NCBI RefSeq assembly: GCF_964355755.1
Contig: NC_092675.1
Span: 10,677,312-10,741,311 of the forward strand
Direction of reading: 5' to 3'
Length of the DNA: 64,000 bases
From: Antedon mediterranea
Taxonomy: Eukaryota > Echinodermata > Crinoidea > Comatulida > Antedonidae
Shown here: in pieces, positions 15,301 to 30,300 of the stretch
Layout of the letters: each line of letters begins with the position of its first letter
Position numbering within the stretch: the first letter of the stretch is position 1
Made by a program: the position numbers and the translations under genes
Notes under the pieces: model-generated
Database searches by the model: none
Told to the model about the DNA's origin: nothing
Seen by the model: only the letters and a program-made list of their open reading frames with translations

Positions 15301-18300
15301 CAGTTATCAAAAGTCAAGAAGATGTTCACCATATACACACTAGTTCTTATGAAAAGGTATTTATCATGATCATTCTTGTTTGGTTAGCCATTCATTGACT
15401 GAAGTTGACATATGCATTGTCTTGCGTGAGAGAGACCAGTATCTTATGTCTTTTCAAAAAATATTTTTAGTTAATTAATATTTATATATATATATTAATA
15501 TATTAAGATTTATTGTCCCTTTGACTAATTCCAAAAAAAAAAAAAAAAAAGATTTCGAAAAAAGGTGGGTCATTTTGAAGTAACTTAATTTTTGCTCAAC
15601 AAATAACTTTTTTTTTATATCAAAACATATCTCATAATGCAACGCGCTTATTTGGCTACTCTGTATGCATAATCATAAACTTCCTCGCGATCTCTGTGAA
15701 AACACCTTCTCAACCGTGATGAGTTGTACACAATCCTAATGAGCATCATGAATAATGCATACTCATGGTTTGAATCTTTGCTCGCGACGATTTTCCTGTA
15801 TGTAATCAAATTAATTTATCTGTTAATTAAGTAAACTTGTTGTTTTTGGCTTGAATTTTTGACTTAAAATGAATAACTTTAATATTACTTTGATATGGCC
15901 AATTTAAATTTAAAATATTTTGACCTTCATTTTTTGTGTTTCAAGGGACAATACATCTTTAAATAGGCAGTTCTGTAACCCAATGTGAATCCTTTAACAG
16001 ATTCTCCCCTCCTGGGTCAGGGGATCCTGAAGCTCATTATGGGCAGGGTCACTCATGTCCCTAATCAGAATGTAACCCAATGTGAATCCCTTAACAGGTG
16101 CTCTCCTCCCGAGCCAGTGGATCCTGAAGCTCATCATAGGCAGGGTCACTCATGTCTCTAATCAGACTGTAACCCAATATGAATCCCATAACAGGTGCTC
16201 TCCTCCCGGGCCAGGGGGATCCTGAAACTCATCATGGGCAGGGTCACTCATGTTTCTAATCAGACTGTAACCCAATGTGAATCCCTTAACAGGTGCTCTC
16301 CTCCTGGGCCAGGGGGATCCTAAAGCTCATCATGGGCAGGGTCACTCATGTCCCTAATCAGACTGTAACCCAATGTGAAGTAACAGGTGCTCTCCTCCTG
16401 CGCCAGGGGGATCCTAAAGCTCATCATGGGCAGGGTCACTCATGTCCCTAATCAGACTGTAACCCAATGTGAAGTAACAGGTGCTCTCCTCCTGCGCCAG
16501 GGGGATCCTGAAGCTCATCATGGGCCGGGTCACTCATGTCCCTAATCAGACTGTAACCCAATGTGAATCCTTTAACAGGTGCTCTCCTCCCGGGCCAGGG
16601 GGATCCTAAAGCTATCATGGGCAGGGTCACTCATGTCCCTAATCAGACAATCAGAATTTCATTCTCATTGGTTATCCGCACTTGACGTATAACCCCTTGT
16701 TATTGTCTCGATTTCTTTTTTTTTTTTTCGATATTCTTCTTTCTTTTCACGAATTTTGTTTGCAGCGTATCTCTAATTCTGGCCAACAGAAGATTGTATA
16801 ACTTTGACCTGTGGCTGTAGATATGCAGCCAAGCTTTTTGACGATGTCGGAGTTGCGCAGCGTAAGTTACGCGCAATATTATGAATTTCAATGATTGATC
16901 ATAGATTAAAAACCAAAGTCATTTTAAGTCATATCATGCGCAAACTTTCTATGGATTAAAAATGGCATGTTTCACAGAAAGTTATACGCGTACGCGTGTT
17001 TAAAATTTCAAGATGTGAAAAATCAATTTCTAATCAACTTTCTACACACTTCATGTCATTTTAAACATTTCAAAAATTCCCACGCGTGCGCAGTTTTTTA
17101 CGCGCTACATTTACGCGCATGTAGCGCAAAACAAATATTTTTTTGCGTGATTTTTGTTTTTCCAGCCTTCTTTAGTAATTTTATCAACTTTTCAAACAAT
17201 TTTGACATAAAATCATGTCATACGAGCACGTCAAATTGTACAATTCGCACGCGTTTTTGATGAAAAAGTTCAAAAATTTGTGAAATTATGCCTTTTTTCA
17301 AACAGTCATAGATTCTAAACTACGTGGTGAACTTTTTTTAAATTACATATTCTGGAAGTTGATGAGTTATAGATATTGAATCATGCATCGATATGGCTAA
17401 CTGGACATTGTGATGTCATCGTATGGCCACTCGAATATAAAATATAGGATTTTTATCTCTTTCCTCATAGCTCATCACATTTAATAGAGCGCATCTCCAC
17501 TTATCCGTATTCCATTTCCCTCCATTTTTTTTATATTGTCTAGGTCAATCAATTATCATTCGCATGATTTACCATTTATAAAATGTTTATGAAGTCATCA
17601 TGTGCAAAAGCGTCAATAACTTTTTTAAATTGTGAGTATCTAGTGATACTGTATACCTGTGTTTATGTGTGAAAATGAAATGTATTTGTACAGTACTCTA
17701 TGTGTACTCATAGTCAATATTGACTATGGTGTACTTTAGGTAGTTATTGGATAGTTTTTAATTTTAGGTAAAATAGTATAGGCCTAGTTTAAATGTTGTT
17801 AATAATATCTTGAACATTAGCATCTAAAAATTGCTAATACAATGAACTCTTATTTTGCTATTAAATATAGGACCTAAACTGGCTGAAAATATTCCTAAAA
17901 CCAATCAATTAAATTGTGGAAAACCTATCTCAACCAATAATGTTGAGATAGGTGTGAAGTAAAACAAGATTACATATACAAGCTACTCTTCAATCTATCA
18001 ACTAAAAAAGTGACTGGAAATGACGGAATCCCTTGTAAATTGATAAAATTAACAATTAACTATATTTTAGAACCAATAACTTTTATTGTTAACTTATCTG
18101 TAACTACAAGTCGTTTTCCAAAAAAATGGAAAAGTAAAATAAAATTGGAATTATCATCCCTTATTCGTTTAACCATAAATTTTATCCTTATTTAAACTCT
18201 CACTCCTTAATCTATGAAAACTATCTGGCTTGAGACCTAACTTTTCTACTTCATCTGCCCTGATTAATATAACTGAAGACTGGATTTAAAGAAAGCATTT

Positions 18301-21300
18301 GACACTGTGGCAACCATAATATCCTTGTAAAATGTTGTCATATTTTGATGTTGATTTTAATGTTGTAAACTGGTTCAGTAATTAGTATAACTGACTGTAA
18401 CCATATAACAAATGTTTTTGGTGTCTTGTCGGAACGATATAACAGTGTCTGATGAATACCCCAGGAGTCTATCCTTGACCCTGTGTTGTGTTTACTGTAT
18501 ATAAACGATCTTCAAAATGTTGTTAAACATGTTAAACTAAGTATGTATGCAGATGATACTGCTTTGTATTACATATCTAAAGATCCAAAAGATATCACGA
18601 TGCGAAAGCACGATAAAATCTTATGTGAACCTGGCTATTGTTAACAAAATTAACAGTGACCTTGTAAATATAAATAACTGGCTATGTAACAACGAACTAA
18701 GCTTAAATGTAAATAAGACAGAGTTCATGTTTATAGGTTTGCATATAAAATTATCAAAATTATGAAAGAAAAACTTAATTATTAATATAAATGGAATCCC
18801 CCTTCAGAGGGTTTCACACTGTAAACACCTAGGTGTTCAAATTGATGTTGAACTTATTAAAAACAAAGTTCTGCCAGGTTTAGTTCTATCTTAAAAAAGC
18901 TACTTGTTTGTTGCCAAAGCATCTCCAGTCATTGCTATATTAAAGTAACCACCCATTTTGACTACTGTAACATCAAGTGGGGCAGATGCAGTAAAAATCT
19001 CAATCGTAACATTCAAGTGCTTCAAAATAGGGCAGCAAAAATAATCACTAAAAAAAGAAAGTATGATTCGGCTACAGAGCCACTTGAAGTACTTAAATGG
19101 AATAATCTTGAATGTAAACTTACCTACAACTAAAAAGTCTTAATGTATAAAATAACAAGACTCCGACTTATCTATCAAATAAATTTACTCAAAGAAAATC
19201 CTAATATGATACAAGATCTAAAAATGACCTGTGTCTAGTAAAGCCAAATACAGAATATGAAAAGAAAAGTTTTTCTTACCGTGGAGCCAAAATTTGGAAC
19301 GAAATTGATATAAACACAAAAAATGCTCTCTCCTTAAACAATTTCAAAAGATTAATTCCTTCTTAATTAAGCCTGTTTTGTTGTAGTAGAGTTTTATAAT
19401 TGTTAGTTTTTCTGTTTTAATTTTTATCTACTAACTTCTATCTATTCACTGCGGAGCATTATTCCCACCTCTGTGCGTAATATATATTTAAGAAAAACAT
19501 GATATTTTAATAAATTGCTAATTGAGATAATTTTGTAATTATTGGTGTGTGGGCAAAGGGTTAGTCTACAGTTAGGTAAAAAAAAAAATGTAATTTGCAT
19601 ATTGATGACGTCATGTGACGTTAATTACCGGTATTTTGGATTTTGTGTTTTCTATCGAACCAATGATAAAAACTATATTTTCTATAAGAAATTCTTATGA
19701 AATACGTTTTTCCAACTGGATATTGATGAAGATACGTATAACATATAAAAATATATAAAAAAATTGAATTATTTTTATTGTTTTATAAAAATTATGCACA
19801 AATCAAAGTTTTAATGACTTGCAAAAATATTCAGGTTCATCGAAAAAATATAGAGGGTGCTATATATTATAGCCAAATACGATTAAATCATTGTTTTGCC
19901 CATAACCGGTATTACTGTGTATACGTATTTTAACGACGTCTGTTTAACCGGGTATACGCAGTGAAAGGGTTAATATACATTTTTATACTTTTTTTTTTTT
20001 TTGCTCCTTTCAATGTATAATTTTCTTGTTTGTTGATCGGTTTGATAATTGTTGTGATACTGTAGTTGTATTTCTTTCATACAGACCTCGCAGAAGCACA
20101 TATTTTGAGCCTCCATTTCAAAAAGATTTTATTATTATAACAGTAACACAGTTTCAACAACAACAAAACCACAATGGTCACTATTTCTAAGACAAACTAC
20201 AGTATACCACATAAAAATTGTCATAACATTTCTGTCACACTTTCACAGATGTATATTGATGTAAAATCGAAATATGACAAATTGGTATTAAATGAGAAGC
20301 TCATGGAAAAGAAGTTGAAGGAAATGATGATACCTGCTGTATCAACAAATAATGCTGAGACTCAAGTGGACTCAACCGCAACTGGCACTCAGGTGGGCTC
20401 AACAGCATCTAAGACTCAAGTAGGCTCAACCGCAACTGGCACTCAGGTGGGCTCAACAGCATCTAAGACTCAAGTAGGCTCAACCGCACCTGGCACTCAG
20501 GTGGGCTCAACAGCATCTAACACTCGGCAAGCCTCATTCACACCTGAACAAATACCAATAACACCTCACTCTCACCCACAACCATTGGTAGTTGACCATC
20601 ATAGATTATTGTTAGCAGGCGACAGAGTTGAAAGATCCAGTAGACCAAGATATAGGAGTCAAACCTTCAGTGGAATTAGTGTAAATGATATACATTATTC
20701 TGGACTTGATGCAGGAACTACAATGGTAAAGTAATAAATTACATTTGTATTTATTTACTCACTCTAGTGACTTTCTTAGCAAACCCGATGCACAGTGACC
20801 TTGGAAGCTCGCTCAAGTGCTTTATCATAAGTTGTGTACTGCTCCCCAACCCTCCATATGCAATATGGTTGTTGTTGGAGCATATTCCTAAAAAAGGTGG
20901 ATAAAATCTGATTGGATGGTAGCCCCCAGTAATTTGACTACTCAGGCTTGGAAGAGGTAGTTTGCTGGTCAAAGATCAATGATTAAGGGAATCAAGTCCA
21001 TCCTGGATCTAACTGCCTAAAACTTGACTTTCTTCAAGTGTAATTCCACATACTTCCAGGCCTGAGTTGAGGCCCAAAGCGTCTCTAGTGTATTGTTGAT
21101 CACACATAAACATAATAAGTGTGAGGGGTATCAATTGTTAAGATTGATTTTTATCCTTTATACTTAAGTTATGGTTTTCTGTCCAGGATGAACAAATAAG
21201 ACACAACTTAGGAAGAAAGGAAAAAAAAGTGTTAGAAGAAAACTATGAAAGAAAGATGTCTGATCTCAGAAAACTTTTGAAACTGAAGGTAATGGCTGTA

Positions 21301-24300
21301 TTGCTTGTTTGTGTTTTGATTATATTTAAAGTTTTATATTAAAGTTTGATAGTGTAGACAGACCTTTAAGTATAATTGAGAATGTCTCGTTTATTTGCCA
21401 TGCAAACCTTTAAACAATATTGCAAAGTCACAACACAAGTACCCAAATATATACAGGTACTTATAATCTACTTACCACCTAAAGTCTTAGACCATAAGAC
21501 CATCAATCTTTAGTTTCAAACTACAAAAATGTCCTAATTTCAGCTTCTTGTTATCATTCTTTAGAAATTATTTTTCATAATCATGTGCTTACCCCATTCA
21601 TTTTGGTATACAATTTTTTTTTATAGTATACTAGAATTAGTAACCGTCTTCGACAGGTGTGAGTCCTGCTGATTTCAACCGCTCCTAGAAAACTGTAAAA
21701 TAATATGCAAGAATTGCAATTGAAGTCTCATTTATTATGTTTTAATTCCATTTATACTGATGATACTGATATTATTTTAAAAAGGAAGCATTGCACAATG
21801 ATACATTAACTCTACAGTTTCCTTTTTTTTTTGCCATGAAGTTGTTTTTTTCGTATTATAACATACCAATGTATATTTAATTAAGCTAAAATAAAAATAG
21901 ATATTTCATTCTTTAATATCTGGCCAATATAACAACTCAATGACGTTTTTGATAAACATCGTTTAAAAACCATTTAGTCGACCATATAGCCTGCCCCCTC
22001 CAGGACTAAAAAAATCGATCAAAATCCATCTCGATTTAGTCAAGGTCCTGATTTAGTCGGCGATTTAGTTGAAGTTTGGTTTATAAATTTAAAAATGACA
22101 TCATTTTTAAAGTTTTAGCTTTAAAAATTAGCTTTTAGCTTTAGCTAGACTAAAGTCCGATTTAAGAATACGGGCGTTAGCCTTTTTTTATCTTTCTTAA
22201 ATAAATTACCATAGTTACAAATCAGACAGTAAGATATACACTTTGGATCATCGTTGTATAAAACAACTTCATAATAGTCATATCAATATTGAGCGTTTTC
22301 ATTTTTCTACATGATTTACCAACTAATACATCTGTGTTTGTCTTCCAGTTAAGTTTATGATCAATGATACATCCTAAATATGTGTATTCTTCTGCCATAT
22401 TAATTTCTTCTCCATTTTTAACAACTGGAATCAAATGTTTATATTCTTTCAATTACAACTTCTTTAGTTTTAGTTGCATTTAATTTCAGGTTGTTATCCT
22501 CACTCCACTTTAAAAAATCGGTTATCATTTCCCTATAACTATTTTCATCTGCATTGGTATAGCCAGTCAAAACGGTATCGTCAGCATATTTAACTACCAA
22601 ACACATCTTGGACTTGGATCTAAAATATACAGTGAATAGAGAATACAGTACTGGTGAGATTACACACCCCTGTGGTATACCCACATTTACAACTCTCTCT
22701 TTTTAAATATCGTTTAATTTTACAAACTGTGGTCTGGCCATATAGCCATTTTAAAATATTTACATTAATGTTCATATTATTCAACTTTCTATTTCAGGTA
22801 CTACAGTGTTAAATGCACTGGAAAAGTCAACATATAATGATCTGACATATGACCTATTTTTGTCTAAGTGACTATATATTCTGTTTATGTGAACTAACAC
22901 AGCATCTTCCACACTGCGGTTTTCTTGATAAGCAAATTAAAAGGGGTGGTGAAAATGTTTAGTCATGTCAAATAAATGTTCAATTAAAATTTTCTCTTTT
23001 TAAAACATTTTATAACGTTTGATGTGATAGCAATTGGTCTGAAATCCTTCAGTTCCCTTGGTTTTTTTATTTTGGGTAGTGGGGATATCACAAAGGTTTT
23101 CCAGATTTTAGGAACAATACCATCATTTATACTTTGATTTAATAGTTGAGTGAAAACAGGTGCAATCTCAGTACTGCTCACTTCCCTGATAGTAATAAAC
23201 ACCACCAACAGTATTTTCATTTGTATCATTTACAGGCATTATATTATTTAATAGAGTATCGTTTACAGTAGCTTCATCATCAAATCGACAAGAAATCATT
23301 TAAGTTGTCGGAATTAAATAAATCATGATCTTGCTTTCTAGATTTAGCAACATTTTTATACCCTGTTAACATTTGTAATGCCTTCCTAGCTACTCTTGGA
23401 TTATTTTCTTTAAATTTACTTTCAATGTTACTTTTAAATTTATGTTTAGATGCTTTGATGAGTTGATTAATTTCTTTGACTCATACTTCGTTTTTTTTGG
23501 CCATGTGCTTTGCGCTTCTTCTGTAACAAGAATTTGAGCTCACCTGCCGGTTATCCATGGTTTATCATTTGGATACTGAACTTTGCTTACAGTGGGATCA
23601 AGATATGAAGTCTGAGATAACCTGTGTTTTCATATTTTAATCGTTACAGTAAAAAATTTTCCAATCTGTACAGTCCAAGACAGGCTCGAAGTGTCTCAAT
23701 AGTGTCATCATTCCATAGTTTGAACTTATTTACAACTGGCTTAAATTGTTTAAGCCTCTGACGATTTAGGAATTAAGTGTATATTATTATGATACAAGTT
23801 TCCTAATTTAGAGCATATCTTACTTTTATACGAGTCTTTTGTATTGCAATAGCAAAGGTCCTTTTGGATGAAAATAAACAACGGTGAAGTATATCTGTCC
23901 AAATTTACGAGGTAAGTAATATGGTCTGGCACTAACGGTCAACAATTCAACATCTGGTGTACATAATTGTTCTCTCACGGCCCAGTTTTTACACCACTTG
24001 TTATTTATGTAAATACATACACCTCCACCCCTTTGCTTTCCAGATTCTAGAGTTCGGTCACCTCTGATTATTTTGAAGTTATTTAATTCAAGTTGACTGT
24101 CAAGTATATTTTTATGTAACGTTTCTGTTAAACAGATCACAGAAGCATCTCTGTATTCATTCATATATCGTGTACATGCACATAGTTCGTCAAGCTTATT
24201 TGGAAGAGAGCGAACATTTCCAAAAATTATCAATGGTAGAGAAGGTTTTACTTGTCTCCGTCTTAAACGTTTTATAATTCCACCACTCCTACCCCTTTTC

Positions 24301-27300
24301 CTGCGTTTCACTTCCTGGGGATAGGTTTCATAGTCAACAGGTTTACTTGAGTCTAAAATGTATCCAAATGTGATTTGAAGCTATTCTGTACACTTTTGTT
24401 TTGTGATAAAATGTTTTGTCGAAATGCTCAAAATGGTCTAAAACGGTTTCAAATGTGATTTTAAGGTGTTTTTTTAGGCTTCATCGGGCTGTAGCAGGCG
24501 AGTAGACTGACCTCTTATTTTCAATGGGCCTAGCATTGTAAGGACAGGATTTTACAATCACAAGTTCTAATAAGAAATTACATCTAAAATTCATAATTAC
24601 CACACATGTGCTGGTGACGATTAACACAAACAAGTTGAAAATACAGAAAAAAAAGATGAAAATAGACAACTTTTATTCCCAGTTTCGATGATACAATATG
24701 ACTTGTAGGTAGGCCTATAGTATCACTCATGTAAAGTAAACTGATGTAAGCACTGCAAAGTAAAATGAAAATGCCTTACATACTTTTTGATTACAAATTA
24801 GGAAATCCAGAGTAAACAAATCATGATAGGCGTCAAAAGGTAGCCTTAATTATAATTAAGATTCTGTACCAACAATAAGCTGGTAATTAGTAGAATAATG
24901 AAGAATACTACGTTCAGGGCTAGAGTATGTCTAGAATAAAAACGTAGCATAAAGGTTATAGGAATGATCAACTTACTTATAAATAATTCACATTCCCATT
25001 GTTACAATACAGGTGGCATAGCCAATGTACAATTTTGCAAGCTAAGAATAAAAGAAAACGAATAAACGTAGAGCCACAATATACATAAATGTTATAAAGA
25101 TATAACAATGTAGTTCTATAGCTTATATAAATAATCCTAAAAATAGAAGTGAACTGAAGTAATCCACAACCATGTGGCTTTTCTTTTACTTAAAAATTGT
25201 GCCTACCCTATCGAATCGCCTCTCTAAACCGTAATGCTGCCGTTTTTTCTCGGTTCCTGCTTTTATAGTCTTAATGACGCCCCTTGAAAATTCCATATTT
25301 CATAGGTAATTTTTAAAATATTTAATAAGTCATAATTTAATCAATATTTTGTTTACAAACTATAGACCATGACCATCTCCTTGCAAGATTGATGTTGAGT
25401 GCAAAATTCACACCGATCAGAGGTTGTAGTATATTTAGTTAAGTTACGGAATTTTTAATCATTTTGATCTGCCACTGAGATATTTCAATGTATTTCATGT
25501 TTTTTACCAATTATAGAATGAAGAACTAGAAACAATGAGAAAGGTGCATAAAAAGAGGTTTGATCGTTTGAAGATTTTGCAAGAAAACTGTTCCATTCTG
25601 AGAGAACAAATTAGTACTTATGATGAAGAAGAATTGTAAGTAATATCATTTACCCTGAGAACATCTGCCAATATAACCAAGGCTAGAAGCTTTTAAAGCA
25701 CATGAAGTATTTTTTTTAGAGACTTATTATTACTTGTACTTTGTTCAACTCTTCTTGTTACTATAGGAAAACTTTGAATTCTAGAAAACATGTCAAGACA
25801 AGTTCAAAGCAACTTCAACAATTAAACAGTGATACAGTATGGAATGACCTAACTTTTTACAAAGAAAAATATACACAACTCAATAATGAAAGGCAAGACA
25901 CTATTATTGCTTTTTGTATTTTTTTAGGTGTTGCTACCAGCTGAGCTTGCTACCAGCTCAGCACTCAAAATTAAGATGAAATGCCCTGGCAACAAAATGT
26001 CAACGTAAATATAGAATATTATAATCTGAGACAAAATTGTAGGCAAAGGTTTTCCAGTTTTAAATGAATGTATATGTTGTCCTGATTTTGTACAACAAAT
26101 CAGCCCTCTGTCATCCACCACCTTCATATGCAAAAGAGCATAAATAGCATACATGTGTTCAAATAATTTATTTTGATAAAAAGTCACTGCACGTGAAAGT
26201 CTCATTATAAAATAATCTATTGGTCAGTCATGCCCACAGCAATGTGTGTGAATTGTGATTAGCTGCCTGTAGTTGAGCTTTGTCAGTAGTGGGAAAACTT
26301 ACATGATAGAAGATCATATTGTATATCTACATTATCAAACTATTTTGTCAAAAAAAAGTATGATGTCCCCAAATATGGTAGTAATATGACATCATTGTAT
26401 CCATCACATCACATTTTTTGTCATATATAGTTTGATAGTGTAGATGGAGCTTTACTGTGTATGTTGAATGCTGCCGCCTGATGTTTTTTTCAAATCCAAA
26501 ATAATCAGTTGTAGTATGCAGTCAATAACCTTTATTTCCATTAAAACCTGACCATAGAGAGTCACAATTATAGTGTAATGTTTTATAGAACTTCAATTCA
26601 AACTAAATAATACAATATGTTATTGATAGGAAAATGGGATAAAAGTAATTTTATAGGAAATATTATCTTAATTGCTTGTAAAATTGATTTTTTTTATACT
26701 TAGAATTGATATACATGAAGAAATTGATACGCTTCAAGTGCAGACAACAGCTGATGCAAGTACAATTGCTGATTTAAGCAGGTGTCTTGAACAAGAAAGA
26801 CTAAGTGAGTATAATGCATCCAAGGATATTTATTTGTAATTTCATCCTTGATTATTTTACAAATTGTTATTTAGACAACACAACAAAATGGATTTAATAA
26901 TTATTCGAAATTCAACCAAATAATTTTCATAGAGTTACAAGCATGCTTTGAAAAAGAACACAAAAACTTGCAAATTTTCCAGAAGGAACAACGCATATTT
27001 GATGATCAATTAAAAAAGGTAAAGTATTGCCACAGTAGACTATATAAAAGATTGTTTTGTATAGCATAATGACCAAATAACTTTAAAGCTACATGCATGC
27101 ATTTTAAGGGTAGTAGAACATGTCCAACTCAACACCACTGCACTATATATCGGTTTCTTTACCTATATTATATAAAACATCAAAACAATTCAAAGGCAAA
27201 TAAATAATAAATCAAAACACATCTAATTAATTTTATATTATGCATATAGTTACAGAATAAAATGATAGCGGTTTCTTCCACTTATCTAAATTGTTGATAG

Positions 27301-30300
27301 TATATTTTTTCTACAGAATAAACTATTAAAGCAACAACTTCAACAAGAAAGAAATGAAAATAAGAAACTTATATCTGATCAAATACAACTAGAAAGAGAG
27401 GCAAGGTAACAAATTGTCAGGTCATAGTTTGTGGACATGATGATGTCATATCACTACAATATTTGACTATACCATTTGTCAAACTAGTTTGATAGTGTAG
27501 ATAGAGCTTTAGAACAATGGAGGTGTTTTTTTTTTGTATTTTCTCTCTGATCTTTTTCCTGATGATGATTTGTGGGTTTGTATGTGTTGGACGATAAAGC
27601 TCTTTGTTAAATTTTTACCGTATATGTTGGTTGATGCTTCAAATAATATATGGAGTTATACCTGTATGTAAATTTCAGATCTGCCAGAGCTGATTTGTGT
27701 ACTGTAAAGACGGACTTTCTTAGCAAAGAGACAGAGGTACAGCACAATAAACAAGAAATACACAAATTAAAAAGAAAGATGAAACGTAAGAATAAGAAAT
27801 GGAAACAGTATAAGGCAGACAAACATTTGGCAATAAAAACTCCTAAGCAGGTAATGTGTTATATTCTCAATTTTTTTTAATATTGATGTATGTATATCTT
27901 TATATTGAAAATACTTTCAGTACAGTCTGCTATTCTCAAAGTTGAACAGTTAAAGATATATATATATATCCCTGAAAAAATGTTTTAATTATTTTTGTTG
28001 AATATGTTATTTTAATGTCACAATGTCATAGTTATTCACTTTGACCAAATATGGGACCGGGAAAAAAAATTACCTGGAAAAAAAATAGTCAAACTGGAAG
28101 TTTGTCTTTTCACAAGTGAAAACTTTTTTTTTTACGGATTAAGTTTAGTAATTAACTTGATTAAAACTGTGAAATGGACTATTCAAAGTCTTTTTTTATT
28201 TATATTCATTTTTCATATTTTTAGGGGACAATACATCTTTAAAATAAAAATTCTGACTTAAATGGTGAGAATATCGCAAGATTTACTAATGATTATTAGA
28301 TAAAAAAAATTGAATAATATTTTTTTCAAAGTATTATTAAAATTTAAACTCTATATTAGTGAACCTTGACGGAAATAAAATAAGCAGAGCTGGTTGGGTA
28401 TACGAGCAAAAATGTATACAAATTTATTTTGAATATCAGGGTTCGTACAGGTTTGGAAAGTTATGGAAATTCAATTTAGTATTAAGGTCCTGGAAAATAG
28501 AAAACATAAAATGTGAATGAATAAATAAGTGTTAATGTCTGCAAAATGGAAAAGCTATGGACAATTTCAAGAAAGATAGTTCAAACCTAATTAAAGTCAT
28601 GTTTAAACAAGAAAATGATTGAACATATATCTTTTTACTTCCAGCATCAACTTTTCTTGAATAAATCCATCTTAAAAATGAGGAAGGTTTTTCCAGAATT
28701 TGAAGATAACGAATGGGAAGATGTGCAGTCTGATAGGTAAGACAGCAGCTCTATCATGTTTTTGTTTTTGTGATAACGAATGGGAAAATGTGCAGTCTGA
28801 TAGGTAAGACAGCAGCTCTATCATGTTTTGTATTTATGATAACGAATGTGAAGATGTGCATTCTGATATGTAAGACAGCAGCTCTATCATGTTTTGTTTA
28901 ATGATAACGAATAGGAAGATGTGCATTCTGATAGGTAAGACAGCAGCTCTATCATGTTTTGTTTTTATGATACCGAATGGGAAGATGTGCAGTCTGATAG
29001 GTAAGAAAGCAGCTCTGTCATGTTTTGTATTTATGATAACAAAGAGAAGATGTGCATTCTGATAGGTAAGACAGCATCTTTATCATGTTTTGTTTTTATG
29101 ATAACGAATGGGAAGATGTGCAGTCTGATAGGTAAGACAGCATCTCTATCATGTTTTGTATTTATGAAAATGAATGGGAAGATGTGCAGTCTGATAGTAA
29201 GACAGCATCTCTATCATGTTTTGTTTTAATGTTAACGAATGGGAAGATGTGCATTCTGATAGGTAAGATAGCAGCTCTATCATGTTTTGTTTTTATGATA
29301 ACGAATGGGAAGATGTGCATTCTGATAGGTAAGACAGCAGCTCTATCATGTTTTGTTTTAATGATAACGAATGGGAAGATGTGCATTCTGATAGGTAAGA
29401 CAGCATCTTTATCATGTTTTGTTTTTATGATAACGAATGGGAAGATGTGCAGTCTGATAGGTAAGACAGCATCTCTATCATGTGTTGTTTTAATGATAAC
29501 GAATGGGAAGATGTGCAGTCTGATAGGTAAGACAGCATCTCTATCATGTTTTGTATTTATGAAAATGAATGGGAAGATGTGCATTCTGATAGTAAGACAG
29601 CATCTCTATCATGTTTTGTTTTAATGATAACAAATGGGAAGATGTGCATTCTGATAGGTAGGAAAGCAGCTTGATCATGTTTTGTTTTTATGATAACGAA
29701 TAAGAAGATGTGCTGTCTGATAGGTAAGATAGCAGCTCTATCATGTTTTGTTTTTATGATAACGAATAAGAAGATGTGCAGTCTGATAGGTAAGACAGCA
29801 GCTCTATCATGTTTTGTTTTTATGATAACGAATGGGAAGATGTGCTGTCTGATAGGTAAGATAGCAGCTCTATCATGTTTTGTTTTTATGATAACGAATG
29901 GGAAGATGTGCAGTCTGATAGGTAAGACAGCATCTCTATCATGTTTTGTTTTAATGATAACGAATGGGAAGATGTGCAGTCTGATAGGTAAGACAGCAGC
30001 TCTATCATGTTTTGTTTTAATGATAACGAATGGGAAGATGTGCATTCTGATAGGTAAGACAGCAGCTCTATCATGTTTTGTATTTATGATAACAAAGAGA
30101 AGATGTGCATTCTGATAGGTAAGACAGCATCTTTATCATGTTTTGTTTTTATGATAACGAATGGGAAGATGTGCAGTCTGATAGGTAAGACAGCATCTCT
30201 ATCATGTGTTGTTTTAATGATAACGAATGGGAAAATGTGCATTCTGATAGGTAAGACAGCATCTCTATCATGTGTTGTTTTTATTATAACGAATGGGAAA

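Noticed and set aside
15974-16649. A protein-coding array ([23 protein letters not shown] on the minus strand)
   Set aside because: The period is not a multiple of three throughout (97, 98, 94), so the frame changes between units.
20174-20248. Start of exon 12 at the upstream ATG ([15 protein letters not shown])
   Set aside because: The acceptor TTTCACAG at 20241-20248 joins exon 11 to [12 protein letters not shown] in phase and in line with human YQKLYNEL. The upstream residues are not conserved.
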